Numbered from the stretch's first letter, positions 52,575 to 60,442 are shown. The stretch: DNA of 64,000 bases from UBA1413 sp037447215 (GCA_037447215.1 JBBIHB010000007.1:1-64000), one strand, 5' to 3'. Numbers and translations are program-made. The notes: generated by a model from the letters alone, not told the origin.

Positions 52575-53657
52575 ATGAAACACTACCAAACCGGACGGAG
52601 CATCTGTTTTATAGTAAACAAACCTGTGAAAAGGGAAATTTTTGCTGCCGATTTTCGTGACCGGGTAGTACATCATCTGATTTATAACTACATATCCCCG
52701 CTTTTTGAGAAAGCATTTATCAACGACAGTTACAGTTGCCGTAAAGGGAAAGGTACCCATTACGGGATTAAACGCCTTGACCATTTTATCCGTTCATGTT
52801 CACAGAATTATACCTTCAGCTGTTATGTGCTTAAATTGGATATAAAAGGCTACTTTATGTCCATTAACCGGCAATTGCTATACGATAAGATATGTCATTT
52901 TCTTAACCAAAATAAAGGGAAAATAACCTTTGACCTGAAATTGGTACTTCAGCTTTTAAGCGTGGTTATTTTCAATGATCCAACTGACCATTGCATCGTT
53001 AAGGGCAGAAAAGCCGACTGGAAAGGCTTGCCACAAACCAAAAGCCTTTTTTCCGCAGAACCTGGTTGCGGATTGCCCATCGGGAACCTTACCTCGCAGC
53101 TTTTTGGCAATATTTACCTGAACGATTTTGACCATTTTGTAAAACATGATCTTGGAATAAAATACTATGGCCGGTATGTGGATGATTTTGTTTTGGTACA
53201 CAGGAGTAAAACCTATCTGCAAATGATTTTACCCGCCATTAAAGATTACCTCGCCAGGACTTGTCTGTTGACACTTCACCCTGACAAAATCTATTTGCAG
53301 CATTACACCAAAGGTATCAGATATCTGGGAGCAGTAATTAAACCTTTCAGGAATTACATATCAAACCGGACTAATGGCAATTTCTTTTATGCCATCCAGG
53401 TGAAGAATTTCATAGCCAGGGACCACAAACCTGCCTTGGAGGAGAAAAGACTTTTTGTTAGCAGTATGAACTCCTATTTAGGGATTATGAAACATTACCG
53501 GACCTATAATCTAAGGAAAAGTATCATTAAGAGGCAGCTTTCAGGCTGGTGGTGGAACCATATCACTATTACGAATAGTTATTCTAAATTTCAACTCAGG
53601 AAAAAATATAAATGCCTTATCTCCTCTGTCCTTTGCCCCATAAGGTCATTTCTATAA
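52575..53657 (+). CDS. Reverse transcriptase of diversity-generating-retroelement type, N-terminally truncated
   Basis: A 360-aa RNA-directed DNA polymerase. Visible blocks: KREIFAADFRDRVVHHLIYN, NDSYSCRKGKGTHYGIKR, VLKLDIKGYFMSIN (first catalytic Asp), CGLPIGNLTSQLFGNIYLND and GRYVDDFVLVHRSK (YxDD). The IGNLTSQ in place of QGxxxSP is the hallmark of DGR-type and related RTs. About 60-80 residues that precede GRSICFIVNKP in such proteins are missing; the ATG here lies in the IS right inverted repeat. No Avd gene, template repeat or variable target gene was seen in the window, so a working DGR is unlikely. A copy of the mnmA 3' end starts at its stop codon. Confidence 0.85.
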   Translation: MKHYQTGRSICFIVNKPVKREIFAADFRDRVVHHLIYNYISPLFEKAFINDSYSCRKGKGTHYGIKRLDHFIRSCSQNYTFSCYVLKLDIKGYFMSINRQLLYDKICHFLNQNKGKITFDLKLVLQLLSVVIFNDPTDHCIVKGRKADWKGLPQTKSLFSAEPGCGLPIGNLTSQLFGNIYLNDFDHFVKHDLGIKYYGRYVDDFVLVHRSKTYLQMILPAIKDYLARTCLLTLHPDKIYLQHYTKGIRYLGAVIKPFRNYISNRTNGNFFYAIQVKNFIARDHKPALEEKRLFVSSMNSYLGIMKHYRTYNLRKSIIKRQLSGWWWNHITITNSYSKFQLRKKYKCLISSVLCPIRSFL

Positions 53658-53715
53658 TACCAGGCAACGAACTGGCCGGAGGTGATGCCCCGCTGTTCAT
53701 AGTCGAAGAAAAACC
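53657..53715 (-). pseudogene. Remnant of the mnmA 3' end
   Basis: A 59-bp stretch is 49/59 identical to 56088-56146, the end of the intact mnmA. On the minus strand it encodes FFFDYEQRGITSGQFVAWY in frame, against FIFDDELRGITPGQFAAWY of MnmA. Only this end is left; it begins at the last base of the RT stop codon. The mismatches suggest a copy from another strain or an old duplication. Confidence 0.8.
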
Positions 53716-53737
53716 TCTTAATAAAAAAAACGGAGAT

Positions 53738-53778
53738 TTTTGGACAAAGTTATTTTTAAATCGTAAATTTGTCCAAAA
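53738..53778 (+). promoter_or_regulatory. Promoter inside a palindrome, upstream of the DUF4143 ATPase
   Basis: TTTTGGACAAA (53738-53748) and TTTGTCCAAAA (53768-53778) form an 11-bp perfect inverted repeat. A -33 TTTG (53739-53742) and a -7 TAAATTTG (53764-53771), 21 nt apart, fit the Bacteroidota promoter and lie within or next to the two arms, as expected for an operator. The ATG follows at 53788, leaving a very short leader. Confidence 0.55.
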
Positions 53779-53787
53779 TCACAAAAC

Positions 53788-54969
53788 ATGATTGAAAGGA
53801 CTTTAAAAACCAAGTTACTTGAATTGGTTTCGAAAAATCCGGTTGTGACCCTGACCGGGCCTAGGCAATCGGGTAAATCCACTTTGCTGAAATCGCTATT
53901 TTCCGATTTTCAATATGTTTCACTCGAAGATCCGGATATCAGGTTATTTGCAGAAAACGATCCCCGTAGTTTTTTGCGGACCTATCCCGATAAGGCTATT
54001 CTCGATGAAGTACAGCGTGTCCCGGAACTATTTTCTTACCTCCAGTCGCATATTGACAACGAAAACAGGGAAGGAATGTACCTTTTGGCCGGATCGCATA
54101 ATTTTCTGCTGATGCAATCCATTGGTCAGTCGCTTGCAGGCAGGACTGCAGTATTAAAGTTGATGCCGTTTTCGCAGAAAGAGTTGAGAGCCGCGGATAT
54201 ACTTCCAGATGACATTAATATGCAAATCTTCACTGGTTGCTATCCCCGGATTTTTGATAAGGATATTGCCGCCACTGATTTTTATCCTTATTATATCCAG
54301 ACTTATGTGGAACGCGATGTGCGCATGATTAAGAACATTGGCGATCTGAGCAGGTTTATCCGGTTTATTAAACTTTGTACCGGCCGCATTGGTCAGTTAC
54401 TGAACCTGTCATCACTGGCCAATGATTGCGGGATTGCTGTCTCGACTGCCTCCGAGTGGATTGCACTGCTCGAAGCAAGCTACATTATTTATCTCCTGAA
54501 GCCCGATCACCGCAATTTTTCAAAACGACTGGTGAAAACACCAAAGCTTTATTTTACGGATACCGGATTGGCATGCTCTCTGCTTGAAATTCAATCGGAG
54601 AAAGAACTTAGTAACCACTACCTCAGAGGAAGTTTGTTTGAGAATGTGGTAATCAATGAATTTGTGAAAGAAGCTTATCACAACGGTAGAGAACCCAATC
54701 TTACCTTTTGGCGGGACAAGACCGGCAATGAAGTCGACTTACTGGTGTCTGAGGGAAATATTCAGAAGGCATACGAGATCAAATCAGGCGAAACGTATAA
54801 TACCGATTACTTCAAAGGCATTGATTATTGGGCTAAGTTATCGGGTGCCAAGCCCGAAAACTGCTTTGTTATATATGCAGGCAACAGAACCTTGAAAACC
54901 TCCAAAGGTGATGTGGTCTCGTGGTTTGATTGGCAAACCGGTCTCCCAAATATTATAAGGACTTTTTGA
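53788..54969 (+). CDS. AAA_14/DUF4143 family ATPase
   Basis: A 393-aa ATPase. The Walker A is LTGPRQSGKSTLLKSLF, Walker B is AILDEVQRVPELFSYLQSHI, and sensor text is LLAGSHNFLLMQSIGQSLAG; the C-terminal DUF4143 nuclease-like domain (about residues 190-350) includes PKLYFTDTGLACSLL and LTFWRDKTGNEVDLLV, a PD-(D/E)xK-like core with the Glu and Lys of YEIKSGE. The family is very common in Bacteroidota and archaea, sometimes within mobile or defence regions, and its role is unknown. It has its own promoter within a palindrome. Confidence 0.9.
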   Translation: MIERTLKTKLLELVSKNPVVTLTGPRQSGKSTLLKSLFSDFQYVSLEDPDIRLFAENDPRSFLRTYPDKAILDEVQRVPELFSYLQSHIDNENREGMYLLAGSHNFLLMQSIGQSLAGRTAVLKLMPFSQKELRAADILPDDINMQIFTGCYPRIFDKDIAATDFYPYYIQTYVERDVRMIKNIGDLSRFIRFIKLCTGRIGQLLNLSSLANDCGIAVSTASEWIALLEASYIIYLLKPDHRNFSKRLVKTPKLYFTDTGLACSLLEIQSEKELSNHYLRGSLFENVVINEFVKEAYHNGREPNLTFWRDKTGNEVDLLVSEGNIQKAYEIKSGETYNTDYFKGIDYWAKLSGAKPENCFVIYAGNRTLKTSKGDVVSWFDWQTGLPNIIRTF

Positions 54970-55029
54970 AATATACTTCCCGACGAAGAATTTCGAGTCA
55001 AAAAAACTATATTTACATGAATAATAACA

Positions 55030-55305
55030 ATGCTCGATATTAAGAAAAATTACGTGATGGATAACCAGAATAGACCTTTGGCGGTTCAGATTGATATAAA
55101 TACATTCGAACGGATTGAACAGTTTCCCGAAGACTTCGCATTGGGAAGGCTGATAGAAGAGAATAACCCTGATGATTTCATGTCAGTTGCCGAAGCAGTG
55201 AAGTATTATAAAAAACTTCGTGACGAAAATGAAGTTTTAGGTCAAAAGACTTTTGTTAGAAGAACCAGTCAGGATTTCAACCAACAATTACAAGACAAAA
55301 CTTAG
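55030..55305 (+). CDS. Antitoxin-like protein without a toxin gene
   Basis: A 91-aa protein. The first about 65 residues (MLDIKKNYVMDNQNRPLAVQ, then IDINTFERIE and AEAVKYYKKL) resemble small Bacteroidota antitoxins of the Phd/YefM/RelB-like kind that are followed by a RelE-type toxin. Here no toxin follows; the last 20 residues look unrelated to that family and run to within 8 nt of the next gene. It may be an orphan antitoxin after toxin loss, or a lone regulator. Confidence 0.55.
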   Translation: MLDIKKNYVMDNQNRPLAVQIDINTFERIEQFPEDFALGRLIEENNPDDFMSVAEAVKYYKKLRDENEVLGQKTFVRRTSQDFNQQLQDKT

Positions 55306-55312
55306 TATAAGG

Positions 55313-55762
55313 ATGGATAGATTCATTTTTTGTTACATATTGGGAATTGCAATGTTTTTGGCTGGTTGCGACAATTCCGCAAGAAATGGGAATAACCAGA
55401 ATGCATCTGAAGTACAAAATTTACCGGATATGCACAATGCCCGAATTGCACTCGATTTTGCCGGAACATATCAAGGGGTGGTTCCCTGCGCCGATTGTGA
55501 AGGTATCCATACCACCCTAATCATGGCTGCCGAAGGGAAATATCAGCTTCAGACTGTTTATCTGGGGAAAAGTGAACAGGTTTTTGAAGAAACCGGCAAC
55601 TACCGGTGGAATGAAGCAGGGAATACCATAACGCTCGAAGGCATTGAAAATGCCCCGAACCAGTATTTTGTGAGTGAAAATATGGTTTTCCAGCTTGATA
55701 TGGAAGGCAACCGGATAGCCGGGGAGCTGGCAGAGAGGTATATTCTGAGGAAGATTGAATAG
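55313..55762 (+). CDS. NlpE-like lipoprotein
   Basis: A 149-aa lipoprotein with signal MDRFIFCYILGIAMFLAGC (Cys19). After a polar linker comes the NlpE N-terminal domain: YQGVVPCADCEGIHTTL with the CxxC pair, YQLQTVYLGK, and ETGNYRWNEAGNTITLEGIE. In E. coli NlpE senses copper and surface contact through the Cpx system; here no Cpx genes are near, so copper or envelope stress is only a suggestion. The ATG at 55313 is preferred to one at 55253, which would give no signal sequence. Confidence 0.85.
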   Translation: MDRFIFCYILGIAMFLAGCDNSARNGNNQNASEVQNLPDMHNARIALDFAGTYQGVVPCADCEGIHTTLIMAAEGKYQLQTVYLGKSEQVFEETGNYRWNEAGNTITLEGIENAPNQYFVSENMVFQLDMEGNRIAGELAERYILRKIE

Positions 55763-55840
55763 CCATACTTGTCATAAGGATGCACCAGGGTGCTCGTCGG
55801 GTTGAACAATTACCAAATCTTTGCAGTGATTTCCGGACAG

Positions 55841-55884
55841 CTGGCATGGGTGATGCGGATCAGAATCCGCATCACCCATGCCAG
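55841..55884. repeat. Perfect 20-bp-arm palindrome
   Basis: The arms 55841-55860 and 55865-55884 are perfect reverse complements with loop CAGA (55861-55864). The central GCGGATCAGAATCCGC resembles the repeat unit at 55939 (GCGGAATGGAATCCGC), so both belong to one repeat family. It lies 79 nt after the NlpE-like gene. Confidence 0.85.
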
Positions 55885-55938
55885 GAGCGAAAATTTTGGT
55901 ATTGTGTGCAGGGGTTTCCGAACCGCTGAATAATTAAC

Positions 55939-56062
55939 GCGGAATGGAATCCGCATCTCCCAACGTAACGAGGAATGGAATCCACGTCATTCAAAGTGAC
56001 GCGGAGCAGAATCCGAGTAATCCAAAAAGAGGCAGAATGGAATCCACGTTACCCGATCACCC
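55939..56062. repeat. 31-bp tandem repeat, four units
   Basis: Units at 55939-55969, 55970-56000, 56001-56031 and 56032-56062, each 31 nt, share GGAATGGAATCC or a variant (third unit GGAGCAGAATCC) at the same offset. The last unit contains the mnmA stop (56049-56051) and its final codons. No regular spacer differs from the unit, so it is not a CRISPR. Confidence 0.75.
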
Positions 56063-57227
56063 CCGACCCAACCAGTTCCTCGCCGTCATACCAGGCGGCA
56101 AACTGGCCGGGGGTGATGCCGCGTAGTTCGTCGTCGAAGATAAACCAGGCGCCGTCGTCTTTCAGGTGGATGGTGGCTTGCTCCAGGGGTTGCCGGTAGC
56201 GTATGCGGACATCATAACGGCGGCTTTCATTCGGTTGCATCCGGAAGTCCTCCCGGATCCAGTGCATATCCCCCGAAGCCACAAAAAGCCCGCGGCGGAA
56301 AAGCCCAGGGTGATTTTGCCCTTCCCCAACGTACACGATATTCCGCTGTACGTCGGTACCCAGAACAAACAGGGGTTCAACGTATCCGCCAATGTTCAGT
56401 CCTTTGCGCTGGCCAATGGTGTAGAAATGGGCTCCGCGGTGCTCCCCGATCACCTTACCCAGCCAGGGCTTGTAGGGATATGGGAAGCACAATTTTCTGA
56501 AATTATGTTCGCTGACTTCCAACTGCTTTTTCTTTTCCATGAAAGAAACGGGGATTTCAATCACATTGCCGGTTTTGGCTTCGAGCTGTTGTTGCAGGAA
56601 GGTGGGAAGATCAACTTTTCCAACAAAGCAGATTCCTTGCGAGTCCTTTCTTTTGGCAGTGGGCAATTCTTCACGCCTTGCAATTTCGCGTACTTCGGGC
56701 TTCAACAAGTGTCCGACAGGAAATAATGCTTTCGCCAGTTGATGCTGATTGAGCTGGCACAAAAAATAACTCTGGTCTTTGTTGGGATCAACGCCGGCCA
56801 ATAACTGGTAAACAGGCAGTCCATCAACCAAAATCTCACCTTTTCGGCAATAATGGCCGGTGGCTACATAGTCGGCGCCGAATTTCAGCGCCTCATCCAT
56901 AAAAATATCAAATTTGATTTCGCGGTTGCAAAGCACATCAGGATTGGGTGTTCGTCCGGCCTGGTATTCGGCAAACATATAATCGACCACCCGCTTCTTG
57001 TAGTGCTCGCTTAAATCGACGACGTGAAAGGGTATGTCCAGTTTTTTGGCTACCATCCGGGCAATCAGGGCGTCATCCTCCCAGGTGCAGGCGCTGGTAA
57101 GGGCGCCAATCCGTTCGTGCCAGTTCACCATAAACAGGCCGATCACTTCATGCCCCTGCTCTTTCAACAGATAAGCAGCAACACTGGAATCAACTCCTCC
57201 CGAAAGGCCAACCACAACCCGAGACAT
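56049..57227 (-). CDS. mnmA: tRNA 2-thiouridine synthetase MnmA
   Basis: Thiolates U34 in Lys, Glu and Gln tRNAs. The 392-aa product has the PP-loop VVGLSGGVDSSVAAYLLKE, the catalytic Cys pair in VLCNREIKFD and SQGICFVGK, the ATP/tRNA region GADYVATGHYCR, YKPWLGKVIGEHRGAHFYTI with IGQRKGLNIG, and the C-terminal RGITPGQFAAWYDGEELVGSG. Its 3' end is overlapped by the 31-bp repeat array, and a diverged copy of this end lies at 53657. A complete gene with normal length. Confidence 0.97.
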   Translation of the reverse strand: MSRVVVGLSGGVDSSVAAYLLKEQGHEVIGLFMVNWHERIGALTSACTWEDDALIARMVAKKLDIPFHVVDLSEHYKKRVVDYMFAEYQAGRTPNPDVLCNREIKFDIFMDEALKFGADYVATGHYCRKGEILVDGLPVYQLLAGVDPNKDQSYFLCQLNQHQLAKALFPVGHLLKPEVREIARREELPTAKRKDSQGICFVGKVDLPTFLQQQLEAKTGNVIEIPVSFMEKKKQLEVSEHNFRKLCFPYPYKPWLGKVIGEHRGAHFYTIGQRKGLNIGGYVEPLFVLGTDVQRNIVYVGEGQNHPGLFRRGLFVASGDMHWIREDFRMQPNESRRYDVRIRYRQPLEQATIHLKDDGAWFIFDDELRGITPGQFAAWYDGEELVGSGVIG

Positions 57228-57310
57228 ACCGAAATAGAATAAAAAAAGATTTTTATTGGTGCAAATTTAGCATATTGTCCCGGAGTCTGGAACGAAAAGA
57301 TAGTTAGTTT

Positions 57311-58192
57311 TTACCTGTTCTTTCCCAATGGCACAGTAATACCCAAAAAAGGCAAAGCAACGAGACCGCCCATATCGGGTGCAACAGGGATACAAAGGCT
57401 GTAATCGAGGCCAATATTCCGGATTATACTTCGACCCCCGGCCGAAATAACTACTGCCAACTCCCCATCTGCCGGAATAATATAATTTTCGGTAATAAAA
57501 TATCCTCTCGGGCCTGTCCTGGCCATGCCGCTCATGTTGATAATGGGTACATCGAGCCATCCATCGGTCGAGAAACCCTGAGCAAGTCCGAAAGAGAAGT
57601 TCTTATCCCTCGATCCGATAGTTGCTGTACCGAAGAGCAGGCCAAAAACACCGGCATTCTCACCCAGTACTGTTCCGAGAAATGCACCGGTTCCTATGTT
57701 GAATTTATTTTCGGTTACAGGGATCGAGAATTTTGGTACGATCCAAATGGGAGTTGGTGCGCCCGAAAACAGAAATAATGGGATTATACCTGTGCTCATC
57801 GAAAAATGATTGCTGATGCCCCACGAAATCTGGTTCTAAAAAACCCGGATATTCTGATAATAGGCTTCTCCTTTCTTCAGCCCATACCCATTGGGCGGCC
57901 AGAAATAGCGGGTCGATTGCGGATTGGGCAACCAATATTCGCCGCCTTCTGATTTAACGCCATTAAGCAATACTCTCGAACGGATATCACTGACCGGGAT
58001 ACGGATGGTTCCCATTTTGCCGGTGGCAAGAGTTACCGATTGTCCATCTTCACTTATAATCTTACCGGTAAAGGTGTTTCCGTCGCGGGTTTCAATCCGG
58101 TAAACCGATATAGTATCATTGATTATGGGTTCCTGAGCTTGAAGGCTTGATGCAAGAAGTAACAGCAGTAGAGTGTAAATCAGATTTTTCAT
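57311..58192 (-). pseudogene. Secreted protein of unknown function, split by an in-frame TAG
   Basis: One reading frame of about 293 codons is divided by TAG at 57836-57838. The 5' part has a signal peptide (MKNLIYTLLLLLLASSLQAQ) and an SH3-like or small beta domain (RIETRDGNTFTGKIISEDG); it ends GEAYYQNIRVF. The 3' part goes on in the same frame as NQISWGISNHFSMSTG, then VPLFLF-like text and ITVPLGK at the end, a beta-rich region typical of Bacteroidota secreted/outer-membrane proteins. The join is smooth, so a nonsense mutation (or sequencing error) in a once single gene is the likely reading. Function unknown. Confidence 0.75.
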
Positions 58193-58379
58193 AGCCATGA
58201 CTGTTTTTTATTTTTGGTATAATGAAGAACGAAAGGGTTTAATTGTTTTACAATAAATAAACATATAACTTCGGGAATCTGTTCATTACCAATTTTAAAA
58301 TTGCGAAATCAATTTATTCAGAAAGGTCAACAAAATCCTGGAATGATCGTTTAAATAGATAAAAATTAATTGCTTCAGT

Positions 58380-58940
58380 ATGAAAAAGTATTTGTTTTTG
58401 TTGGTTAGTATAATGGCTGTTAACGTGCTGGTTGCACAGAATGCATTGAAAGTAGGCGATAAAGCGCCTCAGTTTTCAGCCCAATCGGATACAGGTGAGC
58501 TTTGGAATATAAGCGACTACCTTGGAAAGAAAAATATCGTGATGTTTTTTTATCCGGCAGCCATGACAGGCGGTTGTACAGCACAGGCATGCAGCTACCG
58601 CGATGATATTGAGAAACTTAGTTCGGCCGATGCCATCGTGGTTGGCATAAGTGGCGACGATGTGGCAGCCCTTAAGGTTTTTAAGAAAGCACACAACCTG
58701 AATTATCCCTTGCTGTCTGATTTCGATGGGGCTGTAGCTACGAAATTTGGAGTTCCAACAGGTGCAGGGGGTAGCCTTACCAGGGTTGTGGATGATACCG
58801 AATTTATCCTTAACCGTGGTGTAACCGCTCAGCGCTGGACATTCGTTATCGGAAAAGACGGCAATATTAAGTATGTCAATCAGCAGGTTAATGCTCAAAA
58901 CGATTCGAAAGAAGTACTACAGATACTTTCTCAGAAATAA
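58380..58940 (+). CDS. Exported peroxiredoxin (AhpC/TSA, BCP-like)
   Basis: Thiol peroxidase of 186 aa with a signal peptide (MKKYLFLLVSIMAVNVLVAQ), so it works in the periplasm. The peroxidatic site is FYPAAMTGGCTAQACSYRD: Thr and Cys in T-x2-C, with a nearby second Cys that could be the resolving one. The rest (VVGISGDDVAALKVFKKAH, YPLLSDFDGAVATKFGV, RWTFVIGKDGNIKYVN) is BCP/PrxQ-like. Terminator-like hairpin follows at 58963. Confidence 0.92.
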   Translation: MKKYLFLLVSIMAVNVLVAQNALKVGDKAPQFSAQSDTGELWNISDYLGKKNIVMFFYPAAMTGGCTAQACSYRDDIEKLSSADAIVVGISGDDVAALKVFKKAHNLNYPLLSDFDGAVATKFGVPTGAGGSLTRVVDDTEFILNRGVTAQRWTFVIGKDGNIKYVNQQVNAQNDSKEVLQILSQK

Positions 58941-58962
58941 ATATTGAAATTTTTAAAAAAGG

Positions 58963-58998
58963 TGGGGTAGCAATTGGAAAAATTCTACCCCATTTTTT
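58963..58998 (+). terminator. Terminator of the peroxiredoxin gene
   Basis: TGGGGTAG (58963-58970) pairs with CTACCCCA (58985-58992), followed by TTTTTT. It lies 22 nt after the peroxiredoxin stop; it can also act for the convergent helicase gene on the minus strand because of the A-run on the left side. Confidence 0.8.
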
Positions 58999-59009
58999 AT
59001 GATCCGTAT

Positions 59010-60350
59010 TTATCTGTTCGAAGCATTAGTATCGGGTCTTCCTGCCGGACCTTGTTTATGACCCATATGAGTTTTTCTTTTATGATGGGATTTGTTTTTG
59101 CTCTTGCTGCTGTTTTCGTGGTGAACGTTTGAATTATCCTTTTTATGGCGGTCTTTGAAACTGCCTTTTTTCCTGAAATGTTCACGAGGTTTTGAAGGCA
59201 TTTGTTTCCATTGTGGCCCTTCACCCAAAAACTGAGGCAAAGGTGCTTTATAAACTTCGCTCTCAATGAGCCTTTCAATCCGGTGCATGCGCGGCATATC
59301 GGGTTCGCTTACCAGCGTAACAGCTACTCCCGTGGTTTCAGCCCTGGCTGTCCGGCCAATTCGGTGCACGTAGTCTTCGGCATCGCCCGGAACATCGTAA
59401 TTTACCACCAGGTTAATATCCTTAATATCTATCCCCCGGCTTAAAACATCTGTGGCAACCAGTACCCGTGTTTCACGGGAGCGGAACCGGAGCAGGATTT
59501 CTTCCCGCTCTTTTTGCTCCAGGTCCGATGAAATCCCTTCCACTTTATACTTTTTCGAGCGTAATCCCCGGACAATATCGTTTACTTTCTTTTTCGTAGA
59601 AGTAAATATCAATATGCTGTGATAGTCAGGTTTATCCTCGATCAGGCTTTTTATCAGCGGTGTTTTCTGATTTTCATATACCAGGTATGCTGCCTGTATT
59701 ACCCCTTCGGCAGGTTTCGACAATTCAAGCGCTATTTCGGCTGGTTGATGGAGTATCTGTTTGGATAATGCCCTGATTTTCGGGGGCATGGTGGCGCTAA
59801 ACATCAGCGTTTGCCTGTTTTTTGGAAGGTACGAGACTATACGCATAATATCGTCGTAAAAACCGATATCGAGCATACGGTCGGCCTCATCAAGTATGAG
59901 GGTTTCGATCTGGTCGAACCGGACATATCCCTGGTTGAGGTGGGATATCAGCTTGCCGGGGGTGGCCACAATGATATCGGCCCCTTTTGAAAGGGCTACT
60001 TTTTGCTGCCCCCAGTCGCTGCCATCGCCTCCCCCATAAATAGCAATTGAGGTTATATCGAGAGTATAGGAAAAGCCTTGTAGTTGTTGGTCTATCTGAA
60101 TGGCCAGTTCACGTGTGGGAACCAATATCAGGGTGTGCGTATAATCGGGCTTATTTTCGGCAATGGAATGAAGCACAGGCAATAAAAACGCTGCTGTTTT
60201 ACCGGTGCCGGTCTGGGCACAGGCAATAAGGTCGCGACCCGCCATTATGGCGGGAATTGCCTGTTCCTGGATAGGTGTAGCATCGCGAAAACCCATGTAA
60301 TATATTGCATCCAGCAATTCAGGCGTTAAATTGAAGCTATCGAAAGTCAT
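59010..60350 (-). CDS. rhlE: DEAD-box RNA helicase, RhlE-like
   Basis: ATP-dependent RNA unwinding enzyme of 446 aa. All motifs are visible: Q motif GFRDATPIQEQAI, AQTGTGKTAAF, PTRELA, TPGKLI, DEADRMLDIGF, SATMP, ILIFTSTKK, ATDVLSRGIDI and HRIGRTARA. The C-terminal tail (from about residue 370) is basic and rich in Lys, His and Ser, as RhlE tails are. Likely roles are ribosome assembly or RNA decay at low temperature. Confidence 0.94.
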   Translation of the reverse strand: MTFDSFNLTPELLDAIYYMGFRDATPIQEQAIPAIMAGRDLIACAQTGTGKTAAFLLPVLHSIAENKPDYTHTLILVPTRELAIQIDQQLQGFSYTLDITSIAIYGGGDGSDWGQQKVALSKGADIIVATPGKLISHLNQGYVRFDQIETLILDEADRMLDIGFYDDIMRIVSYLPKNRQTLMFSATMPPKIRALSKQILHQPAEIALELSKPAEGVIQAAYLVYENQKTPLIKSLIEDKPDYHSILIFTSTKKKVNDIVRGLRSKKYKVEGISSDLEQKEREEILLRFRSRETRVLVATDVLSRGIDIKDINLVVNYDVPGDAEDYVHRIGRTARAETTGVAVTLVSEPDMPRMHRIERLIESEVYKAPLPQFLGEGPQWKQMPSKPREHFRKKGSFKDRHKKDNSNVHHENSSKSKNKSHHKRKTHMGHKQGPAGRPDTNASNR

Positions 60351-60442
60351 ATGTCAATTTCCTTTTTCTGTCTGTAATGGTTTAATATGGGGATCACTAA
60401 GTAATGAAACTGATATTAAGACTGTGGCAAAGGTATTGAATA

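Larger units (their letters stand above)
51099..52585 (+). mobile_element. IS256/Mutator-like insertion sequence
   Basis: An element of about 1487 bp. Left end TAGTGTTTC plus GTGTGTCT (51099-51107, 51113-51120); right end AGACACAC plus GAAACACTA (52564-52571, 52577-52585). The two ends mirror each other at 17 of 17 positions outside a 5-nt middle. The flanks (ATTTCAGA left, CCAAACCG right) show no target duplication, and they belong to two unrelated genes, so DNA next to the IS was probably lost or rearranged. Confidence 0.85.

Noticed and set aside
51099..53715. Group II intron as the source of the reverse transcriptase
   Set aside because: No intron maturase (X) or endonuclease domain, no visible intron domain V hairpin, and the RT has IGNLTSQ rather than QGxxxSP.
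53788..55305. Defence island built from RT, ATPase and antitoxin-like genes
   Set aside because: Each gene has its own signals, the RT is truncated, and no nuclease or known defence partner is present; chance grouping in an accessory patch is more likely.
55939..56062. Possible CRISPR array (12-bp core repeated every 31 nt)
   Set aside because: The units are contiguous and similar over all 31 positions, the core is too short, there are no unique spacers and no cas genes.
50916..57838. Amber (TAG) recoding suggested by two in-frame TAG codons
   Set aside because: Intact genes such as superoxide dismutase (stop at 2511), the sugar-binding protein (5549) and the IS transposase (52409) end in TAG, so TAG is a normal stop here.
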